In this document: positions 16,361 to 23,994 of the stretch, one piece after another
How the letters are laid out: each line of letters opens with the position of its first letter
Numbering within the stretch: the first letter of the stretch is position 1
Assembly: GCF_004365355.1 (NCBI RefSeq)
Contig: NZ_SODP01000002.1
Location: 62,001 to 126,000, forward strand
Reading direction: 5' to 3'
Source: Kribbella pratensis
GTDB lineage: Bacteria; Actinomycetota; Actinomycetes; Propionibacteriales; Kribbellaceae
DNA length: 64,000 bases
Notes under the pieces: generated by a model
Told to the model about the DNA's origin: nothing
The model's database searches: none
What the model saw: only the letters and a program-made list of their open reading frames with translations
Program-made: the position numbers and the translations under genes

Positions 16361-17584
16361 ATGAACACGACCGCAAAAGTGGCCGCAGCGGTCGCGAGTG
16401 GGTACCTGCTCGGCCGCACGAAGAAACTCCGGCTCGCCATCACGGTCGGTGGCCTGCTGGCCGGCAAGCGCATCGCGACCGATCCCCGCGGGATCGTCCA
16501 CCAGCTGAACGGCATGATCGAGCAGAACCCCGAGTTGTCGCGGTTGTCCGGGCAGGTACGGGGCAAGCTCGTGCAGGCCGGACGTGACGCCGCGATCGCC
16601 GCTGCGAGCCAGCGACTGAACAAGGTCAGCGACTCCATTCGCGGACGTACGGACAAGCTGTTGGCCGGTCCGGGCGATGCTGTCTCCTCGCGTTCTGACG
16701 ACGAGGACGAGGACGAGTACGAGGACGAGTACGAGGACGACGACGCCTACGAGGACGAGGACGACGAGGGCGACGAGGACGACGAGGGCGACGAGGCCGA
16801 CGAGGCCGACGAGGCCGGGGGCGACCGCGAGGACCGCGGGCAGGATCGGTCCCGGGAGGACTCCGAGGACGAGAGCTCTCCGGCCGACGAGGACGGCGGA
16901 CGCCGCCGCGGCCGCCGGCCGAGGCGAGGACGCCGCACCTCCAGCAGCGGATCGGCTGACGGCAGGCCGTCCGGCGGTGCATCGTCACGCAGGTCGTCGA
17001 GCAGCGGACCGTCGCGCAGGTCGTCCAGCGAGGGATCCCCGCGCAGGTCGTCGAGCAGGTCGTCCAGCGGCGGATCGTCACGCAGGTCTTCCAGCAGCGA
17101 ATCCTCGGGCAGCGGCTCGTCGAGCCGGCGGCCGTCCGGTCGCCGTAGCGGTAGCCGCTCCTCGGACAGCAGCTCCGCCGAGAGCAGCTCCGGCGGCAGT
17201 AGCTCGGGCGGCGGCTCAGGCGGCGGCTCGGGCGGCAGCTCCGGCCGCAGTAGCTCCGGCGGCAGCGGTTCGGGCGGCAGCTCGGGCGGTAGTAGCTCCA
17301 GTAGTAGCTCGAGCGGCGGTGGGCGTCCGGCGCGTAAGGCCACGGCGAAGAAGACCGCGGCCAAGAGCGCGGCGAAGAAGACAACCTCCGCAGCCACGCG
17401 GCCCGCCAAGAAGGCGCCGGCCAAGAAGGCGCCCGCGAAGAAGGCCGCAGCCAAGAAGACCTCCGCCCCGCGCAAGACGGCGGCGAAGAAGACCGCAGCA
17501 GCGAAGAAGACAGCCGCGAAGAAGACCGCGGCCAAGAAAACCGCGGCGAAGAAGACCGCAGGTTCCGCCCGGAAGCGTGGGTGA
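16361..17584 (+). CDS. gas-vesicle-island protein with acidic, Ser-rich and histone-H1-like segments
   Basis: A 407-residue protein of four parts. Residues 1-105 form a conserved helical domain with a hydrophobic, glycine-zipper-like start (VAAAVASGYLLGRTKK). Residues about 112-185 are Asp/Glu-rich repeats. Residues about 190-320 are Ser/Gly/Arg-rich and disordered. Residues about 322-407 are repeated KKTAAKK-type units like histone H1 or the HupS/Lsr2-associated tails. Similar genes precede gvpA in Streptomyces clusters, sometimes misannotated as DNA primase. The tail could bind nucleic acid or the acidic protein encoded next. The stop overlaps the next reading frame. Confidence 0.8.
   Translation: MNTTAKVAAAVASGYLLGRTKKLRLAITVGGLLAGKRIATDPRGIVHQLNGMIEQNPELSRLSGQVRGKLVQAGRDAAIAAASQRLNKVSDSIRGRTDKLLAGPGDAVSSRSDDEDEDEYEDEYEDDDAYEDEDDEGDEDDEGDEADEADEAGGDREDRGQDRSREDSEDESSPADEDGGRRRGRRPRRGRRTSSSGSADGRPSGGASSRRSSSSGPSRRSSSEGSPRRSSSRSSSGGSSRRSSSSESSGSGSSSRRPSGRRSGSRSSDSSSAESSSGGSSSGGGSGGGSGGSSGRSSSGGSGSGGSSGGSSSSSSSSGGGRPARKATAKKTAAKSAAKKTTSAATRPAKKAPAKKAPAKKAAAKKTSAPRKTAAKKTAAAKKTAAKKTAAKKTAAKKTAGSARKRG
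16682..17578 (+). repeat. low-complexity repeats (GAC-GAG, AGC-TCC, AAG-AAG-ACC units)
   Basis: Within the preceding gene, consecutive short codon repeats encode Asp/Glu, then Ser/Gly, then Lys-Lys-Thr-Ala tracts. Such tracts are prone to slippage, so length variation between strains is expected. Confidence 0.7.
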
Positions 17585-17589
17585 CGGTG

Positions 17590-18969
17590 ATGGCCGACCA
17601 ACAGACCAAGGACAAGGCGCTCGAGAAGGCCCAGCCTGATTTCCTGTCGTCGATCCTCGACGAACTACCGCTCGACCGGCTGAAGAGCGAAGTGCAGGAC
17701 GCCCTGACCGCAGTGGCCGAGCGCGCGATCGACGCGGCCGGTGACAAGGTCACCGACCTGACCACCAGGCTCACCGACGTCGCGGACGGCGGCAGCCTGC
17801 TCGGTGGCGGCCTCAAGGGCGGGATGCTGGCCGGCGCGCTCAAGGGAGGGCTCTCCAGCGTGATGGACAAGGCGAAGGACGCGCTCACCGGCGGTGGCGG
17901 TGGCGGTGGCGGCGGCAGCAAGCCGGGGAAGGCGACCAAGGCCACGAACATCGTCGAGTCCGTCGATGTCGGTGTGCCGATCGATATCGTCTACGACCAG
18001 TGGACGCAGTTCCAGGACTTCCCGAGCTTCATGAAGAAGGTCGAGAACGTCGAGCAGCAGTCCGAGGAGAAGGTCACCTGGAAGGCGAAGATCGTCTGGT
18101 CGCACCGCACCTGGGAGGCCACCATCCTCGATCAGGTCCCGAACGACCGGATCGTCTGGCGCTCCAAGGGTCAGAAGGGGCATGTCGACGGCGCCGTCAC
18201 GTTCCACGAACTGGCGCCGAACCTGACCCGGATCCTGGTGGTGCTCGAGTACTACCCGCAGGGCCTGTTCGAGCGGACCGGGAACATCTGGCGCGCCCAG
18301 GGCCGCCGTGCCCGGCTGGAGCTGAAGCACTTCCGCCGGCACGTGATGACCCGGACCATCCTCAAGCCGGACGAGCTCGAGGGCTGGCGCGGGGAGATCC
18401 ACGACTCGGAGGTCACCCGCGGGCCCGACGAAGAGGACACGTCGGACGAGTACGACGAGGACACCGGCGAGGACACCGGCGAGGACTACGGCGACGAGGC
18501 CGAGGACGACCAGGACGAGCAGGACGACGTACCTGAGGACGACGAGGACGACGTACCTGAGGACGAGTACGACGACTCCGACGAGTACGACGACGAGGAC
18601 GCGCCGGACGACGAGGCTGACGAGGACGAGGCCGAAGAGGACGAGGCCGACGACGGCGAATCCGAGGACGAGTACGCGGACGACGAGTACGACGACGAGG
18701 TTGACGACGAGGCCGACGAGGCCGACGAGGCCGACGAGGCCGACGAGGCCGACGAGGCTGAAGGCGACGACGCCGAGGAAGACGACGAGGCGTACGACGA
18801 CGAGGACGAGTACGACGAGCCCGAGGACGAGGACGACGTGGCCGAGGACGAGGCCGACGGCGGCGCGGACGACGGCGCGGACGACGAGTACGAGGACGAG
18901 GACGCGTACGACGACGAAGAGTACGAGGACGAAGAGGACGACCGGCCGTCCCGCCGGCGGGCAAGCTGA
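17590..18969 (+). CDS. SRPBCC domain protein with long acidic tail
   Basis: A 459-residue protein. The N-terminal helical part (1-100) is followed by a poly-Gly linker. An SRPBCC domain (about 115-270, starting ATNIVESVDVGVPIDIVYDQ) comes next, then a tail of about 180 residues made mostly of Asp and Glu. The domain is paralogous to the protein at 12756. The acidic tail might pair electrostatically with the Lys-rich tail of the previous protein, or hydrate the vesicle surface; this is inference. GTG 17581 would overlap the upstream stop as GTGA, and ATG 17590 was preferred for its MADQ start. It sits directly upstream of gvpA. Confidence 0.82.
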   Translation: MADQQTKDKALEKAQPDFLSSILDELPLDRLKSEVQDALTAVAERAIDAAGDKVTDLTTRLTDVADGGSLLGGGLKGGMLAGALKGGLSSVMDKAKDALTGGGGGGGGGSKPGKATKATNIVESVDVGVPIDIVYDQWTQFQDFPSFMKKVENVEQQSEEKVTWKAKIVWSHRTWEATILDQVPNDRIVWRSKGQKGHVDGAVTFHELAPNLTRILVVLEYYPQGLFERTGNIWRAQGRRARLELKHFRRHVMTRTILKPDELEGWRGEIHDSEVTRGPDEEDTSDEYDEDTGEDTGEDYGDEAEDDQDEQDDVPEDDEDDVPEDEYDDSDEYDDEDAPDDEADEDEAEEDEADDGESEDEYADDEYDDEVDDEADEADEADEADEADEAEGDDAEEDDEAYDDEDEYDEPEDEDDVAEDEADGGADDGADDEYEDEDAYDDEEYEDEEDDRPSRRRAS

Positions 18970-18993
18970 CGACAGGATCGGGAGGTAGTACCC

Positions 18994-19446
18994 ATGACGG
19001 TTTCGGCCGTTGGACAACGCCGCTCAGGTGGCGGTTATCTGGAACGCCCCGCCCCGAGCGGTCTGGCCGATGTCATCGACAGCATCCTCGACAAGGGCCT
19101 CGTGATCGACGCCTACGTCCGGGTTTCGCTGGTCGGCATCGAGCTGCTCACCATCGACGCCCGGATCGTGATCGCGAGCGTGGACACCTATCTGCGGTTC
19201 GCCGAGGCGACCAACCGGCTCGACCTGTACGAGCACGGCGGCAAGGATCTGCCCGAGATGATCGGACAGATGCAGGAGAGCGGCGGGCGCGGTCGGACCA
19301 AGGGCATCCTCAGCGGCGCGAAGGAAGCGATCCTCGGCTCCGACGACGACGAGGACGATGACGAGGAACTAGAGCGTGCGGAGCGGCCGCGGCGCCGGCC
19401 CCCGAGTAAGGCCGCGGCGCGCCGCCGGAGGTCGGACAGCGAATGA
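18994..19446 (+). CDS. gvpA: gas vesicle structural protein GvpA
   Basis: A 150-residue GvpA-family shell protein. The conserved core at about 22-70 ([20 protein letters not shown], then [20 protein letters not shown]) forms the ribbed gas-permeable wall. Unlike cyanobacterial GvpA (about 70 residues), it has a long C-terminal extension with a charged tail, as in actinobacterial homologues. GGGAGGTAG lies before ATG 18994. The stop overlaps gvpF as ATGA. It is one of three GvpA-like proteins here; the others are GvpJ and GvpS. Confidence 0.93.
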   Translation: MTVSAVGQRRSGGGYLERPAPSGLADVIDSILDKGLVIDAYVRVSLVGIELLTIDARIVIASVDTYLRFAEATNRLDLYEHGGKDLPEMIGQMQESGGRGRTKGILSGAKEAILGSDDDEDDDEELERAERPRRRPPSKAAARRRRSDSE

Positions 19447-20189
19447 GCGAATCGGACGAACTCTACTACGTCTACGGCGTCACGTACGACGACGTGAAAC
19501 TGCCCGAGGGCGTCGACGGACTCGACGACCGGCCGATCGATCTGGTGCGCGACGGGGTGCTGGCAGCCGTGGTCAGTGAGGTTGCCGGCGGCCACCGGAT
19601 CGGACGGAAGGCGCAGCTCCTTGCGCACTGCCGGGTCCTCGACGCCCTCGCCTCCCAGGCCGCGGTCATCCCGCTCCGCTTCGGCACGGTGGTCGCCGGC
19701 CGTGCCGCCGTGGCCGACGATCTCCTGGGAGCCCAGGCGGAACGGTTCAAGGCGATCCTCGAACAGTTGGCCGGGCGGTCGCAGTTCACGCTGCGCGCCC
19801 GGTACGACGAGGAGCGCGTGCTGACCGAGATCGTGGCCGAGGATCCCCGGGTCGCCGAACTGCGGGAGCAGACCCGCGGCAGGCCCGAGGACTCGACCAT
19901 GAACGCGCGCATCCAGCTCGGCGAGCTGGTGTCGTCCGCCCTGACTCGCAAGCGTGAGGTGGACACGCCTGCCGTGCTGGAACCGATCGCCTCGTATGCC
20001 GCGGCGTACAGCATGCGGGAGGGACGCGGCGGTGTCGACCAGCTGGTCGACGTCGCGTTCCTGGTCGAGGACGACAAGCGGTCCGAGTTCGACCGGGCCG
20101 CCGAGTCCGTCGCGCGCGCCCTGACGGGGCGTGTCCGGCTGCAGCTGATGGGCCCGACCGCGCCGTACGACTTCGTTCCTGAGGATTGA
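19443..20189 (+). CDS. gvpF: gas vesicle protein GvpF (GvpL/F family)
   Basis: A 248-residue GvpL/F-family protein with the N-terminal ferredoxin-like domain ([12 protein letters not shown]) and the PLRFGTVV motif, plus a C-terminal half ending [12 protein letters not shown]. In other organisms GvpF binds GvpA and takes part in early vesicle assembly. It overlaps gvpA by 4 bp. The second family member, GvpL, is at 21240. Confidence 0.93.
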   Translation: MSESDELYYVYGVTYDDVKLPEGVDGLDDRPIDLVRDGVLAAVVSEVAGGHRIGRKAQLLAHCRVLDALASQAAVIPLRFGTVVAGRAAVADDLLGAQAERFKAILEQLAGRSQFTLRARYDEERVLTEIVAEDPRVAELREQTRGRPEDSTMNARIQLGELVSSALTRKREVDTPAVLEPIASYAAAYSMREGRGGVDQLVDVAFLVEDDKRSEFDRAAESVARALTGRVRLQLMGPTAPYDFVPED

Positions 20190-20191
20190 GC

Positions 20192-20440
20192 ATGGGTCTC
20201 CTGTCGGGTCTTCTCACGCTGCCGCTGGCGCCGCTGCGTGGCACCGTCGCGGTCGCGGAGCAGATCCGGCAGCAAGCGATGCGCGAGTACTACGACCCGG
20301 GACGGATCCAGCGTCAGCTCGAAGATGTCGAGCGGCTGCGGTCGGAGGGCCTCATCGACGAAGCGGATGCGGAGGCGCTCGAGGACGAGCTGCTCGAACG
20401 TCTACTGGCCGGCCGGGGGCTGATGGAAGGAGGGCGCTGA
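20192..20440 (+). CDS. gvpG: gas vesicle protein GvpG
   Basis: An 82-residue GvpG-family protein. MGLLSGLLTLPLAPLRG is the characteristic start, followed by a charged helix (QLEDVERLRSEGLIDEADAE). GvpG is an essential accessory for vesicle formation in other clusters, interacting with GvpF/L. ATG 20192 was preferred over the TTG at 20186 because TGAGGA precedes it. It is 2 bp after gvpF and 4 bp before gvpO. Confidence 0.92.
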   Translation: MGLLSGLLTLPLAPLRGTVAVAEQIRQQAMREYYDPGRIQRQLEDVERLRSEGLIDEADAEALEDELLERLLAGRGLMEGGR

Positions 20441-20444
20441 ACCG

Positions 20445-20900
20445 ATGGCGACACCACGGAAGACCACCACCTCAGGTACCGCTGAGAAGGTATCCCCCCG
20501 CAGCGACGCTGCTCCCCGGAAGAAGGCGGCCGCGCCACGCAGGACGGCCGCGAAGCGGACCGCCCCCGAGGCAGCTGAGCAACCGGCCGAGAAGATGCCT
20601 GAGAAGGAATCCAGGCCGGCCCGCAACGGTCGCGTGCCGATGCGGCAGGTTGTGCTGCGGGCGGCCGGCGAGCTGCAGGAGCTGATCGGACGCGATCCGG
20701 AGAGTGTCGTCGGCGTCGAGCGCCTGGACGGCGACGAGTGGAAGATCCAGGTCGAGGTGGTCGAGTCCCGGCGGATCCCGGACACCACGTCGATCCTCGC
20801 GATCTACGAAGTACTTGCCGATAGCAACGGATCGGTGGTGTCGTACCGCCGCGCCGGCCGTTATGTGCGCGGCAAGTTCGACGAGCGGGACGGCTCATGA
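20445..20900 (+). CDS. gvpO: gas vesicle protein GvpO
   Basis: A 151-residue GvpO-family protein. The N-terminal 65 residues are Lys/Arg/Ala-rich and disordered. The C-terminal domain carries VGVERLDGDEWKIQVEVVE and the RRAGRYVRG motif. GvpO is needed for vesicle formation and regulation in haloarchaea and actinobacteria. The stop overlaps gvpJ (ATGA). Confidence 0.93.
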   Translation: MATPRKTTTSGTAEKVSPRSDAAPRKKAAAPRRTAAKRTAPEAAEQPAEKMPEKESRPARNGRVPMRQVVLRAAGELQELIGRDPESVVGVERLDGDEWKIQVEVVESRRIPDTTSILAIYEVLADSNGSVVSYRRAGRYVRGKFDERDGS

Positions 20901-21247
20901 CCATGCGGTCGCAGCCGTACAACGCCGCCGGCGGCCGGCCGCAGCCGGACAGCCTGGCGGACCTGCTCGAACGGGTCCTGGACAAGGGCATCATCATCGC
21001 CGGTGACATCAAGATCGACCTGCTCGACATCGAGCTGCTGACGATCAAGATCCGGCTGCTGGTGGTGTCGGTCGACAAGGCGATGGAGATGGGCATCGAC
21101 TGGTGGACCAGGGACCCGATGCTTTCCAGCAAGGCCCGCGGATCCGACGAGGTCGACGGCTCGGACAGCGACGAGCTCGAGGACCTGCGGCGGCGGGTCG
21201 CCGAGCTCGAGGCGGACAAGGAGCAGCTGGAGGCCGACCATGGCTGA
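20897..21247 (+). CDS. gvpJ: gas vesicle protein GvpJ (GvpA family)
   Basis: A 116-residue GvpA-family protein with core LADLLERVLDKGIIIAGDIK and IELLTIKIRLLVVSVDKA. It ends in a coiled-coil-like acidic/basic helix (ELEDLRRRVAELEADKEQLE). The GD instead of DA in the core and the coiled coil indicate the GvpJ branch, which is involved in cone or nucleation structures. It overlaps gvpO by 4 bp and gvpL by 8 bp. Confidence 0.9.
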   Translation: MTMRSQPYNAAGGRPQPDSLADLLERVLDKGIIIAGDIKIDLLDIELLTIKIRLLVVSVDKAMEMGIDWWTRDPMLSSKARGSDEVDGSDSDELEDLRRRVAELEADKEQLEADHG

Positions 21248-22013
21248 GACCGGCGCCTACATCTACGCCGCCTGCCGCCGGATCGAGCCCGGCGCTCTCG
21301 ACGGCATCACCGGCTTACGCGACGCCCCGTTGCGGATCCTGCACCAACGCGACCTGGCCGCGGTGGTCAGCACGGTCGACCTCGACGAGTTCGGCGAGGA
21401 AGCGCTCCGGCATCACTTCGAGGATCTCGATTGGCTCGAACAGGTGGCCCGCCGGCATGACGAGGTCATCCGCGCGGTCTGGCTCGCGAGCGGTCTCGTC
21501 GCGCCGTTCCGGCTCGCCACCATCTGCCGCACCGACGACAACGTCCGTGAGCGCCTCGAGACGAGGTACGACGAACTCACACGCGCGCTGGACCGGGTCG
21601 AGGGCCGCAGCGAGTGGAGCGTCAAGGCGTTCCTGCCCGCGGAGCCTGTGAACGCCGCGGCAGACACGGACGACGACGAGGCCGCATCGACGGGTACGGC
21701 GTACCTGCTGCGACGCCGTCGTGAGCTCGATCAGAGGCAGCAGGCGGCCGTCGACGCCGACGCGATCGCCGAAGCGATCCACCACGAGGTCGCTGTCGCC
21801 GCGCAGGCGTGCCGCCGGCTGCCGCCTCAGGATCGGCGCCTCACCGGCTACGCCGACCCGATGATCCTGAACGGAAGCTACCTCGTCGACGACCGTGATG
21901 CCGGGTCCTTCCGGGCCGTCATCGACCAGCTCGTCGCGCAACGGCCCGCCGTACGGCTGATGGTGGACGGCCCGTGGCCGCCGTACTCGTTCACCACACT
22001 GGAGTCGACGTGA
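21240..22013 (+). CDS. gvpL: gas vesicle protein GvpL (GvpL/F family)
   Basis: A 257-residue second GvpL/F member. The YIYAACRRI start, APFRLATICR motif and DGPWPPYSF end are conserved. A Glu/Asp-rich linker near 140-152 separates the domains. It is likely an assembly factor contacting GvpA and other Gvp proteins. It overlaps gvpJ by 8 bp and gvpS by 4 bp (GTGA). Confidence 0.92.
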   Translation: MAETGAYIYAACRRIEPGALDGITGLRDAPLRILHQRDLAAVVSTVDLDEFGEEALRHHFEDLDWLEQVARRHDEVIRAVWLASGLVAPFRLATICRTDDNVRERLETRYDELTRALDRVEGRSEWSVKAFLPAEPVNAAADTDDDEAASTGTAYLLRRRRELDQRQQAAVDADAIAEAIHHEVAVAAQACRRLPPQDRRLTGYADPMILNGSYLVDDRDAGSFRAVIDQLVAQRPAVRLMVDGPWPPYSFTTLEST

Positions 22014-22198
22014 ACGAGGTCGATGCCCGTCTGCAGAGCCAGCCGATCAGCGTCGTCGACCTGCTCGACCGGCTTCTCGGGACCGGCGTCGTACTGGCCG
22101 GCGAGGTCGTCATCTCAATGGCCGGGGTCGACCTGGTCCAGGTGCATCTCGCCGCGGTGATCCGCACGGTCACGGATGAACTGGAGACGATGCGATGA
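22010..22198 (+). CDS. gvpS: gas vesicle protein GvpS (short GvpA-like)
   Basis: A 62-residue minimal GvpA-like protein (VVDLLDRLLGTGVVLAGEVV, then GVDLVQVHLAAVIRTVTDEL). It lacks the tails of GvpA and GvpJ. Actinobacterial clusters usually have such a third member, called GvpS or GvpM. GTG 22010 overlaps the gvpL stop (GTGA); the longer frame lies inside gvpL. Confidence 0.88.
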   Translation: MNEVDARLQSQPISVVDLLDRLLGTGVVLAGEVVISMAGVDLVQVHLAAVIRTVTDELETMR

Positions 22199-22476
22199 CC
22201 AAGCTCCCCCAGCGCCTCGAGACCGATGCCGACCATGTCGAACGTGACCTGGTCCGGCTGGTCCTGACGATCGTCGAGCTCGTTCGTCAACTCATGGAAC
22301 GGCAGGCCCTGCGGCGATTGGACGCCGGCGGCCTGTCCGACGACCAGGTCGAGGAACTCGGCCTCGGCCTGATGCGCCTGGAGGAAGCGATGACCACCCT
22401 GCGGTCCCGCTTCGACCTGACCCCAGCAGACCTGAACCTCGACCTCGGTCCACTGGGTTCCCTCCTCGACCAATGA
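22195..22476 (+). CDS. gvpK: gas vesicle protein GvpK
   Basis: A 93-residue GvpK-family helical protein (VERDLVRLVLTIVELVRQLM, then QVEELGLGLMRLEEAM, ending LNLDLGPLGSLLD). GvpK is an essential accessory of vesicle formation in other species. It overlaps gvpS by 4 bp and is the last recognised gvp gene of the coupled series. Confidence 0.93.
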   Translation: MTKLPQRLETDADHVERDLVRLVLTIVELVRQLMERQALRRLDAGGLSDDQVEELGLGLMRLEEAMTTLRSRFDLTPADLNLDLGPLGSLLDQ

Positions 22477-22485
22477 GGTGAAGCC

Positions 22486-22845
22486 ATGCGAGTACTACGA
22501 GGTGCGGGCGGCGCCGGGCTCTGGATCCTGGCCACCCTGCTCATGCTGGTCGCACTGATCCTGTGCGTGACCATCCTGCTGCTTCCGATCGGGATCCCGC
22601 TGTTCGCCGTCGGGCTCCGCCTGTACATGCGCGGCGTGAAACTGTTCCTGCCCCGGCCGAAGGACGTCCGGCAGGCGGGCGAGAAGGCCGCCAAGGACCT
22701 GGGCAAGCAAGTCCACCGGACGAAGAAGGACATGGGCAAACGGGCCCACCACACCACAAAGGATGTGGGCAAACGAGCGCCCCGGACCCAGAAGAAGGTC
22801 GGCAAAGGGTCCCGGCGGCTCTGGTCGTCGGTGACCGGGCACTGA
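22486..22845 (+). CDS. membrane protein with repeated basic tail
   Basis: A 119-residue protein. One long or two short membrane segments at about 10-46 (ILATLLMLVALILCVTILLL) are followed by a tail of repeated 11-residue units with the pattern K-D-x-G-K-x-x-x-x-T-K (for example KDLGKQVHRTK and KDVGKRAPRTQ). No family is recognised. It starts 9 bp after gvpK and is probably co-transcribed. The repeats may bind nucleic acid or the acidic tail of the 17590 product; this is inference. Confidence 0.8.
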   Translation: MRVLRGAGGAGLWILATLLMLVALILCVTILLLPIGIPLFAVGLRLYMRGVKLFLPRPKDVRQAGEKAAKDLGKQVHRTKKDMGKRAHHTTKDVGKRAPRTQKKVGKGSRRLWSSVTGH

Positions 22846-22854
22846 GGAGCCGTC

Positions 22855-23235
22855 ATGAGACTGGTCGTGAGGTTGCTGGTCAACGCGGTCGCGCTCGGGG
22901 TCGCGATCTGGGCGCTGTCGGGGATCACGCTGCAGGGATCGAGCACGACCGCGCGCGTCATCACGCTGCTGGTCGTCGCCGCGATCTTCGCGGTGGTCAA
23001 CTCGTTCGTGCGGCCGCTCGCCAAACTGCTCTCGTTGCCGTTCATCGTGCTGACACTGGGTTTGCTGATCTTCGTGATCAATGCGCTGATGCTGCTGCTC
23101 ACCTCCTGGATCAGTGGCGGGCTCGGCCTCGCGTTCCATGTCGACGGCTTCTGGACCGCGCTGGTCGGCTCGCTGATCGTCAGTGTCGTGAGCTGGCTGC
23201 TGAATGTCTTCCTGCCCGACGATCTCGAAACCTGA
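22855..23235 (+). CDS. phage holin family IV membrane protein
   Basis: A 126-residue protein with four hydrophobic segments and the PF04020-type core (VNSFVRPLAKLLSLPFIVLTLG, read in two pieces). This family occurs widely in bacterial chromosomes and is not a phage marker. Its role is unknown and may relate to envelope stress. It is 9 bp after the preceding membrane gene. Confidence 0.85.
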   Translation: MRLVVRLLVNAVALGVAIWALSGITLQGSSTTARVITLLVVAAIFAVVNSFVRPLAKLLSLPFIVLTLGLLIFVINALMLLLTSWISGGLGLAFHVDGFWTALVGSLIVSVVSWLLNVFLPDDLET

Positions 23236-23249
23236 TGAAGGAGTGAACG

Positions 23250-23525
23250 ATGGCCAAGGAATCCCTGGGCGAAAAGCTCGAGAAGCAGGTGCAGAACCTC
23301 AAGGGCGGACTGAAGGGCGTCGCCGACAAGCTCACGGCCGAGGACACCGATCCACGTACCGTCGGGATGGCCGGCCCCATCAGTGGAGCCCGCCCACCGG
23401 TCCACCGCGAACGCGAACAGACCAAGGAGCAGTTGTACGCCGAAGCCCGACGACTCGACGTGAAGGGCCGCTCGACGATGACCAAGTCCGAATTGGAGCA
23501 GGCGATCCGCGCTGCTCGCCGCTAG
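23250..23525 (+). CDS. small protein with Rho-N/SAP-like C-terminus
   Basis: A 91-residue protein. A basic N-terminal helix is followed by a C-terminal segment (TKEQLYAEARRLDVKGRSTM) that matches the Rho termination factor N-terminal or SAP-like helical fold. It may bind nucleic acid. It closes the gas vesicle operon and is followed by a hairpin at 23588-23608. A long N-terminal Ser/Pro linker separates the parts. Confidence 0.78.
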   Translation: MAKESLGEKLEKQVQNLKGGLKGVADKLTAEDTDPRTVGMAGPISGARPPVHREREQTKEQLYAEARRLDVKGRSTMTKSELEQAIRAARR

Positions 23526-23587
23526 AGCCATCTGGATCGGCGTTGCCCGCGAGCAGCATGTTTTGGTGCGAATGCGGGCACCGGATG

Positions 23588-23608
23588 GTGCTGTCGCGTT
23601 GACAGCAC
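23588..23608 (+). terminator. hairpin after the gas vesicle operon
   Basis: GTGCTGTC (23588-23595), loop GCGTT and GACAGCAC (23601-23608) form a perfect 8-bp stem, 62 bp after the last operon stop. No U-tract follows, which is usual in high-GC actinobacteria. It could also be an antitermination target for the ANTAR protein encoded next, but the loop is 5 nt, not the 6 nt of known ANTAR hairpins. Confidence 0.5.
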
Positions 23609-23675
23609 GGCGACGCCGATCTGGTTGGACCATCAGCCTGTCAACGGCCCGCCACATTCGTGAAAGAGGAGCGTT

Positions 23676-23954
23676 ATGAAGCGGGCCGCAGGCATCAACG
23701 AAGCACGATCGATCCTCACCACATGGTTCGGCGTCGAAGCCGCCGACTGTGACGAACTGCTCTGCACCTGGTCGGAGCAAACCCAGGCACCGGTCGGCAA
23801 GCTCGCCGCGGTGCTGATCCACGAGATCGGGGAAGGCGAGCCAACCGTCGAGGACCGAGTGCTGGTCCGCTTCCTGGAGGAACGCCTCCGCCGTCTACCA
23901 GCCGACGAAGCAGCCTCCGATCTACTGATGGCGGAGAATCAGTCAAAGCACTGA
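23676..23954 (+). CDS. stand-alone ANTAR-like protein
   Basis: A 92-residue protein. Residues about 8-50 (ARSILTTWFGVEAADCDELL, then LAAVLIHEI) follow the three-helix ANTAR pattern. It lacks a GAF or receiver domain, so it would need a partner or act constitutively as an RNA-binding antiterminator. AGAGGAG precedes ATG 23676. It lies between the gas vesicle operon and the FAD-Rieske gene. Confidence 0.7.
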   Translation: MKRAAGINEARSILTTWFGVEAADCDELLCTWSEQTQAPVGKLAAVLIHEIGEGEPTVEDRVLVRFLEERLRRLPADEAASDLLMAENQSKH

Positions 23955-23980
23955 CGAGGCAGTGCCTGCGGATTGCGGGC

Positions 23981-23986
23981 GGGTAC
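23981..23986 (+). promoter_or_regulatory. GGGTAC -10-like element before the FAD-Rieske gene
   Basis: GGGTAC ends 8 nt before ATG 23995. GCCT at 23964-23967 gives a GNNT box at a 13-nt spacing, slightly short of the consensus. Confidence 0.35.
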
Positions 23987-23994
23987 TGAAGGGC

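Noticed and set aside
16361..17584. DNA primase annotation sometimes given to this type of gene
   Set aside because: No primase motif is present; similarity is due to low-complexity Lys/Ala and Ser tracts.
16626..17951. Arg/Ser-rich minus-strand frame
   Set aside because: Antisense of the Ser-rich and Lys-rich tracts of the 16361 gene.
17665..19017. 450-residue Val/Leu-rich minus-strand frame
   Set aside because: Antisense of the acidic repeat tail; the hydrophobic look comes from GAC/GAG repeats read backwards.
22855..23235. Holin gene as evidence of a prophage
   Set aside because: The PF04020-type family is widespread in chromosomes and no phage genes are nearby.
23543..23602. Short peptide frame including MFWCECGHRMVLSR
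   Set aside because: Fourteen codons, no SD, and it runs into the hairpin; the Cys pattern is probably chance.
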